Below are positions 57,053-64,000 of a stretch of 64,000 bases of DNA, in pieces. Numbering within the stretch: the stretch's first letter is position 1; the number at the start of each line of letters is the position of its first letter. Source of the DNA: an uncultured Eubacteriaceae bacterium (GTDB lineage Bacteria; Bacillota; Clostridia; Lachnospirales; Lachnospiraceae); the NCBI GenBank assembly GCA_945938055.1, contig CAMEUH010000001.1, positions 1-64,000 on the forward strand, in the 5' to 3' direction. The notes beneath the pieces were generated by a model, which saw only the letters and a list, made by a program, of their open reading frames with translations, ran no database searches and was not told the origin of the DNA. The position numbers and the translations under genes are program-made.

Positions 57053-57717
57053 AATTTCACAATATTCTCCAACTTTAATATGGCTTCGGAATAGTTTATT
57101 TTATTTTCTGTAATTGCCTGTTCCAGATAGGATATCACAGTCTTATCATAGGAAAGACCGGTCAGCTCCATCCTGGATTTCAGTTTGGCAAATTCTCTCT
57201 CCAGCATTGAAACCGGACGTTCAAATCGTAAATACAAATCCAGCCGTTCTATTCTTCTGCCAGCTTTTATTATACTACGAATTTGGCGGTCGTCAATGGA
57301 ATCATCCACATATCCCCAGAATGCCAGAATATAATCAATTACCTCCTGCAATTCCAGTAGTGGTGCCTCAGAATATCTCGCCGCCTTCATACAGGAAAGG
57401 GCAAGCTCCACATAAGAAATTGTTTCCGTTCCAATGACATCCCTCATAACCATGGCATTATCATATGTTCTTGTCAGGTTGCTGATAATCGAATCCACAT
57501 TTTTCTCATCAAAGGGATATTTATTGATAAACTCCATTTTAGAGCCGTACACATCCGGAATATCCAGCATGCTGCATAATTCCTTATAGGAGTCCTCCGA
57601 CTCGTCAATCATTCTGTCATATCCCACAAAAAATTCACGCAGAGTTGTATAAACTCTCTCATTATACCTTCCCAGCCAATAAAGACCGCTTGCCTTTTCT
57701 AACGCAATAATACCCAT
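57049..57717 (-). CDS. Alpha-E domain protein
   Basis: This 222-residue all-helical protein opens with the family signature LYWLGRYNERVYTTLREFFVGYDRMID and continues with the conserved acidic/aromatic helices (YVELALSCMKAARYSEAPLLELQEVIDYI). Alpha-E domains occur almost only next to circularly permuted ATP-grasp enzymes and are thought to form a helical scaffold for them. The biochemical activity is unknown. It overlaps the ATP-grasp stop by 19 bp and the transglutaminase start by 4 bp. Confidence 0.88.
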   Translation of the reverse strand: MGIIALEKASGLYWLGRYNERVYTTLREFFVGYDRMIDESEDSYKELCSMLDIPDVYGSKMEFINKYPFDEKNVDSIISNLTRTYDNAMVMRDVIGTETISYVELALSCMKAARYSEAPLLELQEVIDYILAFWGYVDDSIDDRQIRSIIKAGRRIERLDLYLRFERPVSMLEREFAKLKSRMELTGLSYDKTVISYLEQAITENKINYSEAILKLENIVKL

Positions 57718-59012
57718 GTGTCTTTAAATCCTCCTCCCTGTGATGAATTCACTACAAATGAATCCGGATTTCTGGAAAATCTGGTAAGGCCACTCTTCCA
57801 CACCTTTACTTCTTTTCCCGTCAGAACAAATGCTCTTAAATCTGCCTTTCTAGGAACCCGTTCTCCATTTTCCATGATATCAATATCAATAAAATCTATG
57901 ACTTCCTGTGCAATAAACCTTCTTGGTTCACTCTTTACCAGATTGATGAAATCCTCTTTTTTCTGTCCCTCAAGATCTTTTCCAAATACTACGCCGTAAC
58001 CACCGGCCTCTGCCACATCCTTAATAACCAGATTATCAAAATTCTCAAGAACATATTTCTTGTCTTCCTCATAAAAAGGCAGATATGTAGGTGCATTATT
58101 CAATATGGATTTTTCGTTCAAATAATACTCAATCATTTTCGGAACAAAATAATAAATTCCCTTGTCGTCGGCAATCCCATTTCCAGGCGCATTAAGCAGT
58201 GCCACATTTCCCTTCTTAAAAGCAGAATATAAATGCGGAACTCCAATGACCGAATCAGCACAGAAATTCATCGGGTCCAGGTATTCATCGGAAATTCTTC
58301 GGTAAACTGCACCAACCTTCTGTTTTTCATCATTACAGCCTATGTAATAAAGGTAATCATCCTCCACAATCAATTCCTGCCCCGTGGCCAGAATAGAACC
58401 TGTCTTTTCTGCCAGAAAGGAATGCTCAAAATATGCCGCATTATACCGACCCGGTGTCAGAATGACATTAATTCCTCCCGTATTCACATAATCCATGACT
58501 TCTTTTAGCAGTGCTGCATAATTCCTGTTATCCGCAACCGGAATATCATGAAATGTACTCGGACTTGCCCTGCGGCATAAATTTCTTGCTATCATCGGAT
58601 ACGATGCTCCGGAAGGGACTCTCAAGTTATCCTCCAGCACATACCACGTCTTGTCCTTTGCCTGAACTAGGTCAATGCCGGAAATGTGACTGTAAATTGC
58701 CTTCGGCGGTAACGCGCCCTCGCACTCTGCCATATAGCCGGAGGAAGAAAAAATAAATTCCTCCGGTATGACTCCATCCTTCACGATATTCTTTTCTCCA
58801 TAAATATCCGCAAGAAAACGATTCAATGCTGTGACACGTTGAATCAATCCTCTTTCCAGGTAATCAAACTCCTCTTTTTCAATTACTCTGGGAATGGAAT
58901 CAAAAGGAAACAGCTGCTCCTTAAATGTACCATTTTTGTAGATGCCAAACTTTACACCATAGCGTTCTAACAGCTTATTGACTGCATCTGACTGGTTAAA
59001 CAATTGTTTCAT
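57699..59012 (-). CDS. Circularly permuted ATP-grasp ligase (type 2)
   Basis: This 437-residue enzyme has the permuted ATP-grasp layout. Family motifs are YMAECEGALPPKAIYSHISGIDLVQAKDKTWYVLEDNLRVPSGASYPMIAR (about residues 90-145), AYFEHSFLAEKTG and the ATP-grasp lobe VIKDVAEAGGYGVVFGKDLEG (with the nucleotide lysine) followed by FIAQEVIDFIDI and late RKADLRAFV. Such enzymes form an amide or peptide bond with ATP, giving ADP. The substrate is unknown. It is the first gene of the operon after an attenuator-like hairpin and a consensus promoter. Function in novel peptide or amide synthesis is family-based prediction. Confidence 0.88.
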   Translation of the reverse strand: MKQLFNQSDAVNKLLERYGVKFGIYKNGTFKEQLFPFDSIPRVIEKEEFDYLERGLIQRVTALNRFLADIYGEKNIVKDGVIPEEFIFSSSGYMAECEGALPPKAIYSHISGIDLVQAKDKTWYVLEDNLRVPSGASYPMIARNLCRRASPSTFHDIPVADNRNYAALLKEVMDYVNTGGINVILTPGRYNAAYFEHSFLAEKTGSILATGQELIVEDDYLYYIGCNDEKQKVGAVYRRISDEYLDPMNFCADSVIGVPHLYSAFKKGNVALLNAPGNGIADDKGIYYFVPKMIEYYLNEKSILNNAPTYLPFYEEDKKYVLENFDNLVIKDVAEAGGYGVVFGKDLEGQKKEDFINLVKSEPRRFIAQEVIDFIDIDIMENGERVPRKADLRAFVLTGKEVKVWKSGLTRFSRNPDSFVVNSSQGGGFKDTWVLLR

Positions 59013-59070
59013 GTTACCTCATCCCTTTCCTCTTTTCTCTCTTTAAAGATACCGGAATAAAAAAAATAAA

Positions 59071-59096
59071 GCGCCATAAGTCTATACTTATAGCGC
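59071..59096 (-). terminator. Hairpin with U-tract in the leader of the ATP-grasp operon (attenuator or terminator)
   Basis: Arms GCGCTATAAG and CTTATGGCGC (59087-59096 / 59071-59080 on the minus strand, one mismatch) with a 6-nt loop are followed by TTTATTTTTTTT. It closes the phosphopantetheinyl transferase gene, but the consensus promoter at 59134-59162 lies upstream of it. Transcripts to the ATP-grasp genes must therefore pass this terminator. Confidence 0.75.
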
Positions 59097-59133
59097 CTTT
59101 GCCCATTAATTAATAATATTAATTTATAGGGGT

Positions 59134-59162
59134 ATTATAATTCAGAAATTAATATATGTCAA
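59134..59162 (-). promoter_or_regulatory. Consensus promoter of the ATP-grasp operon
   Basis: The minus strand has exact TTGACA (59157-59162), a 17-bp spacer and exact TATAAT (59134-59139). The -35 lies inside the end of the phosphopantetheinyl transferase gene. The predicted start is about 115 nt before the ATP-grasp gene. An AT-rich inverted repeat (AATTAA/TTAATT) sits between promoter and terminator. Confidence 0.8.
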
Positions 59163-59715
59163 CGGGAATATTAATTTTTTTCTCCGCCGCAATGGATATC
59201 AAAAAATGTTCTTTATCATGAACCACTTCATGTCTTCCCACAATCAGACGATTTTCCAGTGAATCCATCTGATTTAACTCCCTTATAATCCCGTCACCAC
59301 TCATTTTAACGAGACTTTCCTTAGCAGTCCAGACACGAAAAAAGAATTCATCTTTGTCCTCAGCCTGCTCCAGTTTCTGTAACTCCAATCCAGTCATTAC
59401 TCTCTTGGCAACATTTTCCCGGTATGGTCTTACATTCTCCACGTCAATACCCAGACAAAATATTTTTGAAACCGCACATGCTGCCATTCCTTTGCAATGA
59501 CTGATGTTAAACTGCACACCAGAGTCCACAAAAAATGGTTTCCCATGAATTCCTTTTTCGATGTGAAGTTTCTCTGTATTTTCCTTATAAAAATCCCACA
59601 CCACATTTCTCAGAAGTTCATATGCCTGCTCATGTTCGTGTGAATAGCAATGTTCCTGACCCAGGAGAACATATGCCGCCACGATATCATCATCTCTTAT
59701 AATCTGATAATTCAT
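59149..59715 (-). CDS. 4'-phosphopantetheinyl transferase (Sfp type)
   Basis: This 188-residue enzyme transfers phosphopantetheine from CoA to carrier-protein serines. The Sfp/Gsp motifs are present: FNISHCKGMAACAVS, LGIDVENVRPYRENVAKRVM (magnesium-binding D and E) and VWTAKESLVKMSG. I chose ATG 59715, 8 nt after GGAAGAG; a TTG two codons earlier is less likely. No NRPS, PKS or carrier-protein gene is in the window, so the substrate lies elsewhere or it assists fatty-acid or siderophore carriers. It follows fhs by 33 bp and may be co-transcribed. Confidence 0.85.
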   Translation of the reverse strand: MNYQIIRDDDIVAAYVLLGQEHCYSHEHEQAYELLRNVVWDFYKENTEKLHIEKGIHGKPFFVDSGVQFNISHCKGMAACAVSKIFCLGIDVENVRPYRENVAKRVMTGLELQKLEQAEDKDEFFFRVWTAKESLVKMSGDGIIRELNQMDSLENRLIVGRHEVVHDKEHFLISIAAEKKINIPVDIY

Positions 59716-59748
59716 TCTCAAATCTCTTCCCGGATTGCAATCAATCTT

Positions 59749-61419
59749 TTAAAACAATCCCGTAATCTTACCGGATTCATCCACATCCACCTGTTCTGCC
59801 GCCGGAGTTTTCGGAAGTCCCGGCATGGTCATGATGGTTCCTGTGATTGCCACGATAAATCCTGCTCCTGCAGAAACATATACCTCACGAACATGAATAT
59901 CAAAATTCTCCGGACGTCCCAGCTTATTCGGGTCATCTGAAAGAGAATACTGGTTTTTTGCCATGCAGACCGGAAGATTTCCAAAACCAAGCTCCATAAT
60001 TCTCTCCAGTGCCTTCTTTGCCGCCGGCTCCAGAACAACGTCTGCTGCTCCATAAATCTCTCTTGCAATCTTTTGAATCTTGTCATAAAGACTCATTTCA
60101 TCCTCATAGAGCACCTTAAAATGACTCTCCTTGTTCTCCAAGGTGTACAATACCTTTTCTGCAAGATTCTTTCCGCCATTTCCGCCCTCTGCCCATACAT
60201 CGGAAAGTGCGAATTCACAACCTCTTTCCTCGCAGAACTTCTGTATATAATCAAGTTCTGCCTGCGTATCTGACACAAAATGATTCAATGTCACAACAAC
60301 CGGAACCCCGAATTTCTGTAGATTTTCGATATGCTTTTCAAGATTGACAATGCCCTTCTTTAACGCCTCCAGATTTTCTGTTGAAAGCTCTGCCTTAGGG
60401 ACTCCACCATTATATTTTAACGCACGAACCGTTGCAACCAGTACAACTGCATCCGGTTTTAAGCCTGCTTTACGACACTTAATATCAAAGAATTTCTCTG
60501 CTCCAAGATCCGCTCCAAAGCCGGCTTCCGTAACTACATAATCTGCAAGCTTCATCGCCATCTTGGTTGCACGAATACTGTTACATCCATGCGCAATATT
60601 TGCAAAAGGACCTCCATGCACGATTGCCGGTGTATTTTCCAGAGTCTGAATTAAATTTGGCTTGATGGCATCCTTTAGAAGTGCCGCCATGGCACCAACT
60701 GCCTTAAGGTCGGCTGCCGTTACCGGCTTTCCGCTCCTGGTATATGCCACGATAATCTTTGCAAGACGTTCCTTTAAATCCTGCATATCCTCTGCCAGGC
60801 AAAGAATTGCCATGATTTCCGATGCAACAGTAATGATGAAATGATCCTCTCTTACAAATCCATCCGTCTTATTGCCAAGACCCACAACCACATTTCGCAG
60901 AACTCTGTCATTCATGTCCAGACATCTCTTCCATACAATCTGACGTGTATCAATATCCAATGCATTTCCCTGCTGGATATGATTATCTAACATTGCCGCC
61001 AGCAGATTGTTAGCAGAAGTGATTGCATGAAAATCCCCTGTAAAATGAAGATTCAGTTCATCCATTGGCACCACCTGTGCATACCCGCCTCCCGCAGCAC
61101 CACCTTTCACACCAAAACAAGGTCCCAGAGACGGTTCCCGCAGAGCAATAACAGCCTTTTTCCCGAGCTTACATAAAGCTTCTCCAAGTCCCACACTCAC
61201 CGTTGTCTTTCCTTCTCCCGCCGGTGTTGGATTAATTGCTGTAACCAAAATCAGCTTACCATCCGGGTTCTTCTGAATCCTCTCAGAAAGTTCATCGGAA
61301 AGCTTTGCCTTGTACTTTCCATACAGTTCCAGTTCATCCTCCGTAATGTCCAGCTGTGCTGCTACATCCTTAATCGGAATCATTTTTGCTTCCTGTGCAA
61401 TTTCAATATCTGTCTTCAT
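59749..61419 (-). CDS. fhs: Formate-tetrahydrofolate ligase
   Basis: This 556-residue enzyme makes 10-formyl-THF from formate, THF and ATP, central to one-carbon metabolism and the Wood-Ljungdahl methyl branch. The nucleotide loop is PAGEGKTT at residues 66-73. ALREPSLGPCFGVKGGAAGGGYAQVVPMDELNLHFTGDFHAI, LNHFVSDTQAELDYI and the C-terminal SAGAGFIVAITGTIMTMPGLPKTPAAEQVDVDESGKITGLF are family motifs. A tandem glycine riboswitch with terminator lies directly upstream, linking expression to glycine supply. This fits use of glycine-derived one-carbon units. Confidence 0.96.
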   Translation of the reverse strand: MKTDIEIAQEAKMIPIKDVAAQLDITEDELELYGKYKAKLSDELSERIQKNPDGKLILVTAINPTPAGEGKTTVSVGLGEALCKLGKKAVIALREPSLGPCFGVKGGAAGGGYAQVVPMDELNLHFTGDFHAITSANNLLAAMLDNHIQQGNALDIDTRQIVWKRCLDMNDRVLRNVVVGLGNKTDGFVREDHFIITVASEIMAILCLAEDMQDLKERLAKIIVAYTRSGKPVTAADLKAVGAMAALLKDAIKPNLIQTLENTPAIVHGGPFANIAHGCNSIRATKMAMKLADYVVTEAGFGADLGAEKFFDIKCRKAGLKPDAVVLVATVRALKYNGGVPKAELSTENLEALKKGIVNLEKHIENLQKFGVPVVVTLNHFVSDTQAELDYIQKFCEERGCEFALSDVWAEGGNGGKNLAEKVLYTLENKESHFKVLYEDEMSLYDKIQKIAREIYGAADVVLEPAAKKALERIMELGFGNLPVCMAKNQYSLSDDPNKLGRPENFDIHVREVYVSAGAGFIVAITGTIMTMPGLPKTPAAEQVDVDESGKITGLF

Positions 61420-61464
61420 AATTCCTCATCCTTTCGCATCATTTCCGGTATTTAAGTAAAATAA

Positions 61465-61492
61465 GGCGTACTGGCAGAAAAACCAGTACGCC
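61465..61492 (-). terminator. Expression-platform terminator of the glycine riboswitch
   Basis: Ten-bp perfect arms GGCGTACTGG and CCAGTACGCC (61465-61474 / 61483-61492) with an 8-nt loop are followed by TTATTTTACTT on the minus strand, 46 bp before fhs. It is the probable switch element controlled by the aptamers. Confidence 0.82.
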
Positions 61493-61680
61493 TCTGTCTC
61501 TTGTACCTGAAAGATTTATCATCTGATGATATTGCTTCTTCGGTGCATTATATGCTCTCCAGAGTCTCGTCCAGACATGGTCCTTTTTGCCTGAGAGTTT
61601 ACGCGTCTTCCCCTTCGGCGCCGAAAAATGGCATTACTTACCACCTTCATCCGGTCTCTCCCATGTCCTTCATCCGACAT
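61493..61680 (-). ncRNA. Tandem glycine riboswitch
   Basis: On the minus strand, the first aptamer runs from GGGAGAGACCGG through the core CGCCGAAGGGG to CTCTCAGGCAAAAAGGACC. The second has CTGGAGAG, then CACCGAAGAAGCAA and finally TTTCAGGTACAAGAGACAGAG. These are the conserved P1 boxes and cores of the gcvT-type glycine riboswitch, present twice in tandem, which allows cooperative or stabilised glycine binding. They sit between the promoter at 61697-61725 and the terminator before fhs. Such riboswitches more often control glycine cleavage genes or transporters than fhs. Confidence 0.92.
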
Positions 61681-61696
61681 TTTCACTTATTATTAA

Positions 61697-61725
61697 GTTA
61701 TAACTGATAACTTTTTCCTTGTCAA
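61697..61725 (-). promoter_or_regulatory. Promoter of the glycine-riboswitch/fhs unit
   Basis: Consensus TTGACA (61720-61725), a 17-bp spacer and TATAAC (61697-61702) lie on the minus strand. The -35 overlaps the stop of the preceding TPR gene (61722). Transcription would begin just before the first aptamer. Confidence 0.8.
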
Positions 61726-64000
61726 TGGATAAGTGATTTTTCCGCAGAATCTAAAGTTTCATATCCATATAGCTTTGCTGTGTTTTCCATTGTAAGTCTT
61801 GCAAGATTCTTTCCTTCCTTTGCAAGCTGTGCCACAAATCTCCCATAAAGCACCAGCATTTCTTCTGAATATGTTCCAAGCTCTCCACGAAGGTAAGTCT
61901 CATAAGAAGTATTGAATACCCGATCCTCCGATGTATGGATACTCCTTGCATTTCCTGCCATATTCGGATATTCTTTCGAAAATTCTTCCATCCATGCTAC
62001 CTGAATCTTAATGATTTCCTCCATGATTTGCTTCTGCTCCTCTGGAATCACCGGGAAAGCATCCTTGATCTTCTCATACTCCCATGGAACCGTACTTTCC
62101 ATCATCCTTCCATATTTTTCAGTAATCAGGTTTCTCCCGGACTGTCTGCAGGATTCAAAATATTCCATGAACACAGTAAGCATTTCATCCGTCCATGTCA
62201 TGTACTGGCTTTTTCTCATAATGGAAAAAGTATCCCAGTCATCCTGACAGTCTGCTCTTCCTCCTTCATTCTGCACCTTATCAAATTCTTCCCATTCCAT
62301 CTTGACAATCGCATCAATCTTATCCTGTCTTGTCATCTTATCACCCTTCTTTACTTCTTCTTGTTGTTCCATACGTAACGCCACTTCCCGCGCCTGTGCC
62401 TCCAAATAAACTTCACCGGATGAGGTAAGTTTCATTTCAGATAACTTTTGTACAATCAGTCTCGCTATAATTTCAATGCTCATTGCCACCATGTCATTCG
62501 GATTCACATTCCCATTATAACGATAATCTTTCCACGCTTCCCGCTGTGACGGCATATCACCAATCGCCGTAAGAATATCTCCTATTTCCGGCAATACAGG
62601 AAGAGACGCCATCGCTGTATGTCTCCATTTATAATATGGGGCAAATTTGCGATTCAGTAAAAAGACCAGCTGCATCACACTTTGCATATATTCCGACAAT
62701 GCAATTCCTGCCGTCACATAATCCTTCCGTGCCATGCACCTTCCATAATTATACTGTCCGGCCTGGGCACATTTCATCAATTCCCGTGCTATTTTTTCCA
62801 GCCAGACATTTCTTGGGTAATAATGTAATAAATATTCTCTTTTTTCCGTAAATATGCCTTCCGGGTCCGTAAAAACCCTTCCGTTGACTGCCGCCGCCAG
62901 ACCATATTCCTCCGTTGCCCTCCAGTCCTCCTCCGTTACCGGAATCTTCCTTCCAAGCACACGTTCAAAAAAATCATCCAGCACAACCGCACCGCACCGA
63001 TGACGTCCCATTGCTGTTTCACTCCGGATTCTTCCAGCAAAAACTTTCGGAAGCTTTTCATATTCTTCATTTAGTTTTCCACCGATGGCATCAAAAACGT
63101 CCTGTGTCATCCACATTGCAAAACCCGGTCCACAGTCATGGTCTGTGGATATCTCATCATCAAAGCCAAAACACTCCGAGCCTTCCCCACACAATCCAAC
63201 TGCAATCTTATCCACATATTGTGGAAATTTTTCGGAAATCATCTTCTTTCCATGGATTTCGTAGTAATCCTCACACAAATCCAGCATGTTATCATACGTT
63301 TTTCTTCCCGCTTTTTCATAAGCTTTCATGAGATTTTCCCGAATCGTCTGATAATTAGCTGTCATCCCTGCTGTTTCATGCATGTTAAGAAGCGCTTCCT
63401 CATAATAACAAACTGCCTTTTCATAATCTTCCTTAATAAGATACAATTCTCCAAGGGCATTCGCACATCCGCAGTAATGATAATCCTTTTTCTCCGTCCG
63501 GGCAAAAATCTCCTCAGCCTGTAAAAGACTTTCCTCAGCCTCAAAAACCTTTCCCATGGAAAGATATACCTGCCCCAGATTCGTATAGGTAACCGCAAGT
63601 TCAATCACAGCATCCGGATGCATTTTTACAATTTCCAGTGCACGGCTTAAGCTTTCACTTGCCTTCTCCCATTGCCCATCTGCCTGAAAAAGCAGGCTCA
63701 TGTTGTTATAAAGACTGGCAAAACGAAAATCCTCCGGCATAAGTTCTTTCCGGTAAATACACTCCACCTTCTGATATGCGTCCTCTGATTCCTTAAGTTT
63801 TCCCATGGCACGATAAGCGTTTGCCGCGTTGAGAAGAGTCGTACCGTGAGAAAGACTTTCCTCCAGTCCACATTTTCTAATTAATTCCAGTGCCTTCTCC
63901 ACCGTCTCTTCTGCCTTATCATATTCCGTAAACTCCCGGTAATATCCAATCAACTCATTCAGGATACTGAGTGCAGCACCTTCATCCGGTTCTTCCTGTG
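61722..64000 (-). CDS. TPR-DUF4037-DUF4125 protein (N-terminus cut by window edge)
   Basis: The frame is open to position 64000, so about 759 residues are visible and the start is outside. The visible N-terminal part is a run of tetratricopeptide repeats (for example ALSILNELIGYYREFTEYDKAEETVEKALELI, then repeats of SLYNNMSLLFQADGQWEKASESLSRALEIVK type) to about residue 240. A DUF4037 region follows with GSECFGFDDEISTDHDCGPGFAMWM, a nucleotidyltransferase-like acidic pattern. The C-terminal 200 residues (WEEFDKVQNEGGRADCQDDWDTFSIMRKSQYMTW onward) match DUF4125. The TPR scaffold implies protein partners; no activity is established. A nucleotidyltransferase reaction is inferred only from the DUF4037 motif. 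Confidence 0.8.
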   Translation of the reverse strand, partial: QEEPDEGAALSILNELIGYYREFTEYDKAEETVEKALELIRKCGLEESLSHGTTLLNAANAYRAMGKLKESEDAYQKVECIYRKELMPEDFRFASLYNNMSLLFQADGQWEKASESLSRALEIVKMHPDAVIELAVTYTNLGQVYLSMGKVFEAEESLLQAEEIFARTEKKDYHYCGCANALGELYLIKEDYEKAVCYYEEALLNMHETAGMTANYQTIRENLMKAYEKAGRKTYDNMLDLCEDYYEIHGKKMISEKFPQYVDKIAVGLCGEGSECFGFDDEISTDHDCGPGFAMWMTQDVFDAIGGKLNEEYEKLPKVFAGRIRSETAMGRHRCGAVVLDDFFERVLGRKIPVTEEDWRATEEYGLAAAVNGRVFTDPEGIFTEKREYLLHYYPRNVWLEKIARELMKCAQAGQYNYGRCMARKDYVTAGIALSEYMQSVMQLVFLLNRKFAPYYKWRHTAMASLPVLPEIGDILTAIGDMPSQREAWKDYRYNGNVNPNDMVAMSIEIIARLIVQKLSEMKLTSSGEVYLEAQAREVALRMEQQEEVKKGDKMTRQDKIDAIVKMEWEEFDKVQNEGGRADCQDDWDTFSIMRKSQYMTWTDEMLTVFMEYFESCRQSGRNLITEKYGRMMESTVPWEYEKIKDAFPVIPEEQKQIMEEIIKIQVAWMEEFSKEYPNMAGNARSIHTSEDRVFNTSYETYLRGELGTYSEEMLVLYGRFVAQLAKEGKNLARLTMENTAKLYGYETLDSAEKSLIH

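Noticed and set aside
1..64000. CRISPR array, tRNA, rRNA, insertion sequence or prophage
   Set aside because: No regularly spaced repeats, cloverleaf, 16S/23S sequence, transposase or phage structural gene was seen in the window.

Overview
This window is a Bacillota chromosome segment, most likely from a spore-forming Lachnospiraceae-type clostridium; genus is not claimed. The reasons are a moderately AT-rich base composition with GGAGG-type ribosome-binding sites, dipicolinate synthase genes (spore core), a zinc-ribbon S14 and L36, an L17 with a family-atypical insert, a KOW/L14e-like gene between map and infA, and consensus sigma-A promoters of Gram-positive type. No tRNA, rRNA, CRISPR array, insertion sequence or phage gene was found.

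Layout. Positions 1-3.5 kb hold a GntR-controlled ABC-2 exporter operon ending in a CPBP-type membrane protease (cut by the left edge). A Cu/Zn superoxide dismutase-like gene (+ strand) and a HTH/mini-HipA kinase/DUF2339-like membrane protein operon with twin operators follow (3.5-7.7 kb). Next are an SDR dehydrogenase, a lipoprotein with an internal duplication, and dpaA-dpaB-asnB (+ strand) behind a sigma-K-like promoter. A MerR/UvrA-like pair, a methyltransferase, a GH5 glycosidase with a divergent AraC regulator, and a remarkable 582-residue protein complete the left part (13.4-21.2 kb). That protein fuses a voltage-gated-type potassium channel to a Nudix domain and a nitroreductase domain.

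From 21.4 to 42.4 kb runs the large S10-spc-alpha ribosomal cluster on the minus strand. In transcription order it is rpsJ-rplC-rplD-rplW-rplB-rpsS-rplV-rpsC-rplP-rpmC-rpsQ-rplN-rplX-rplE-rpsN-rpsH-rplF-rplR-rpsE-rpmD-rplO-secY-adk-map-KOW-infA-rpmJ-rpsM-rpsK-rpsD-rpoA-rplQ, then ecfA1-ecfA2-ecfT-truA and a separately promoted rplM-rpsI. It starts at a clear promoter followed by a roughly 250-nt structured leader.

The right part (42.5-64 kb) is accessory. It contains an aldose-epimerase-like gene and an operon of three membrane proteins with an ECF sigma factor. An AT-rich island follows, with membrane-anchored HTH regulators, small secreted proteins and paralogous single-pass proteins, bracketed by a 34-bp direct repeat. 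Then come an ABC-F gene split by an in-frame TAG and an RlmI-like methyltransferase. A five-gene operon encodes a circularly permuted ATP-grasp enzyme, an alpha-E protein, a transglutaminase and two AspA/AstE-like proteins, and is preceded by a consensus promoter and an attenuator-like hairpin. The window ends with a lone Sfp-type phosphopantetheinyl transferase, formate-tetrahydrofolate ligase under a tandem glycine riboswitch, and a TPR-DUF4037-DUF4125 protein cut by the right edge.

The strongest candidates for something undescribed are the channel-Nudix-nitroreductase fusion (19463-21211), the ATP-grasp peptide-ligase operon with its degenerate peptidase paralogue (54359-59012), and the HTH/secreted-protein island with its repeated motif (47283-51091).
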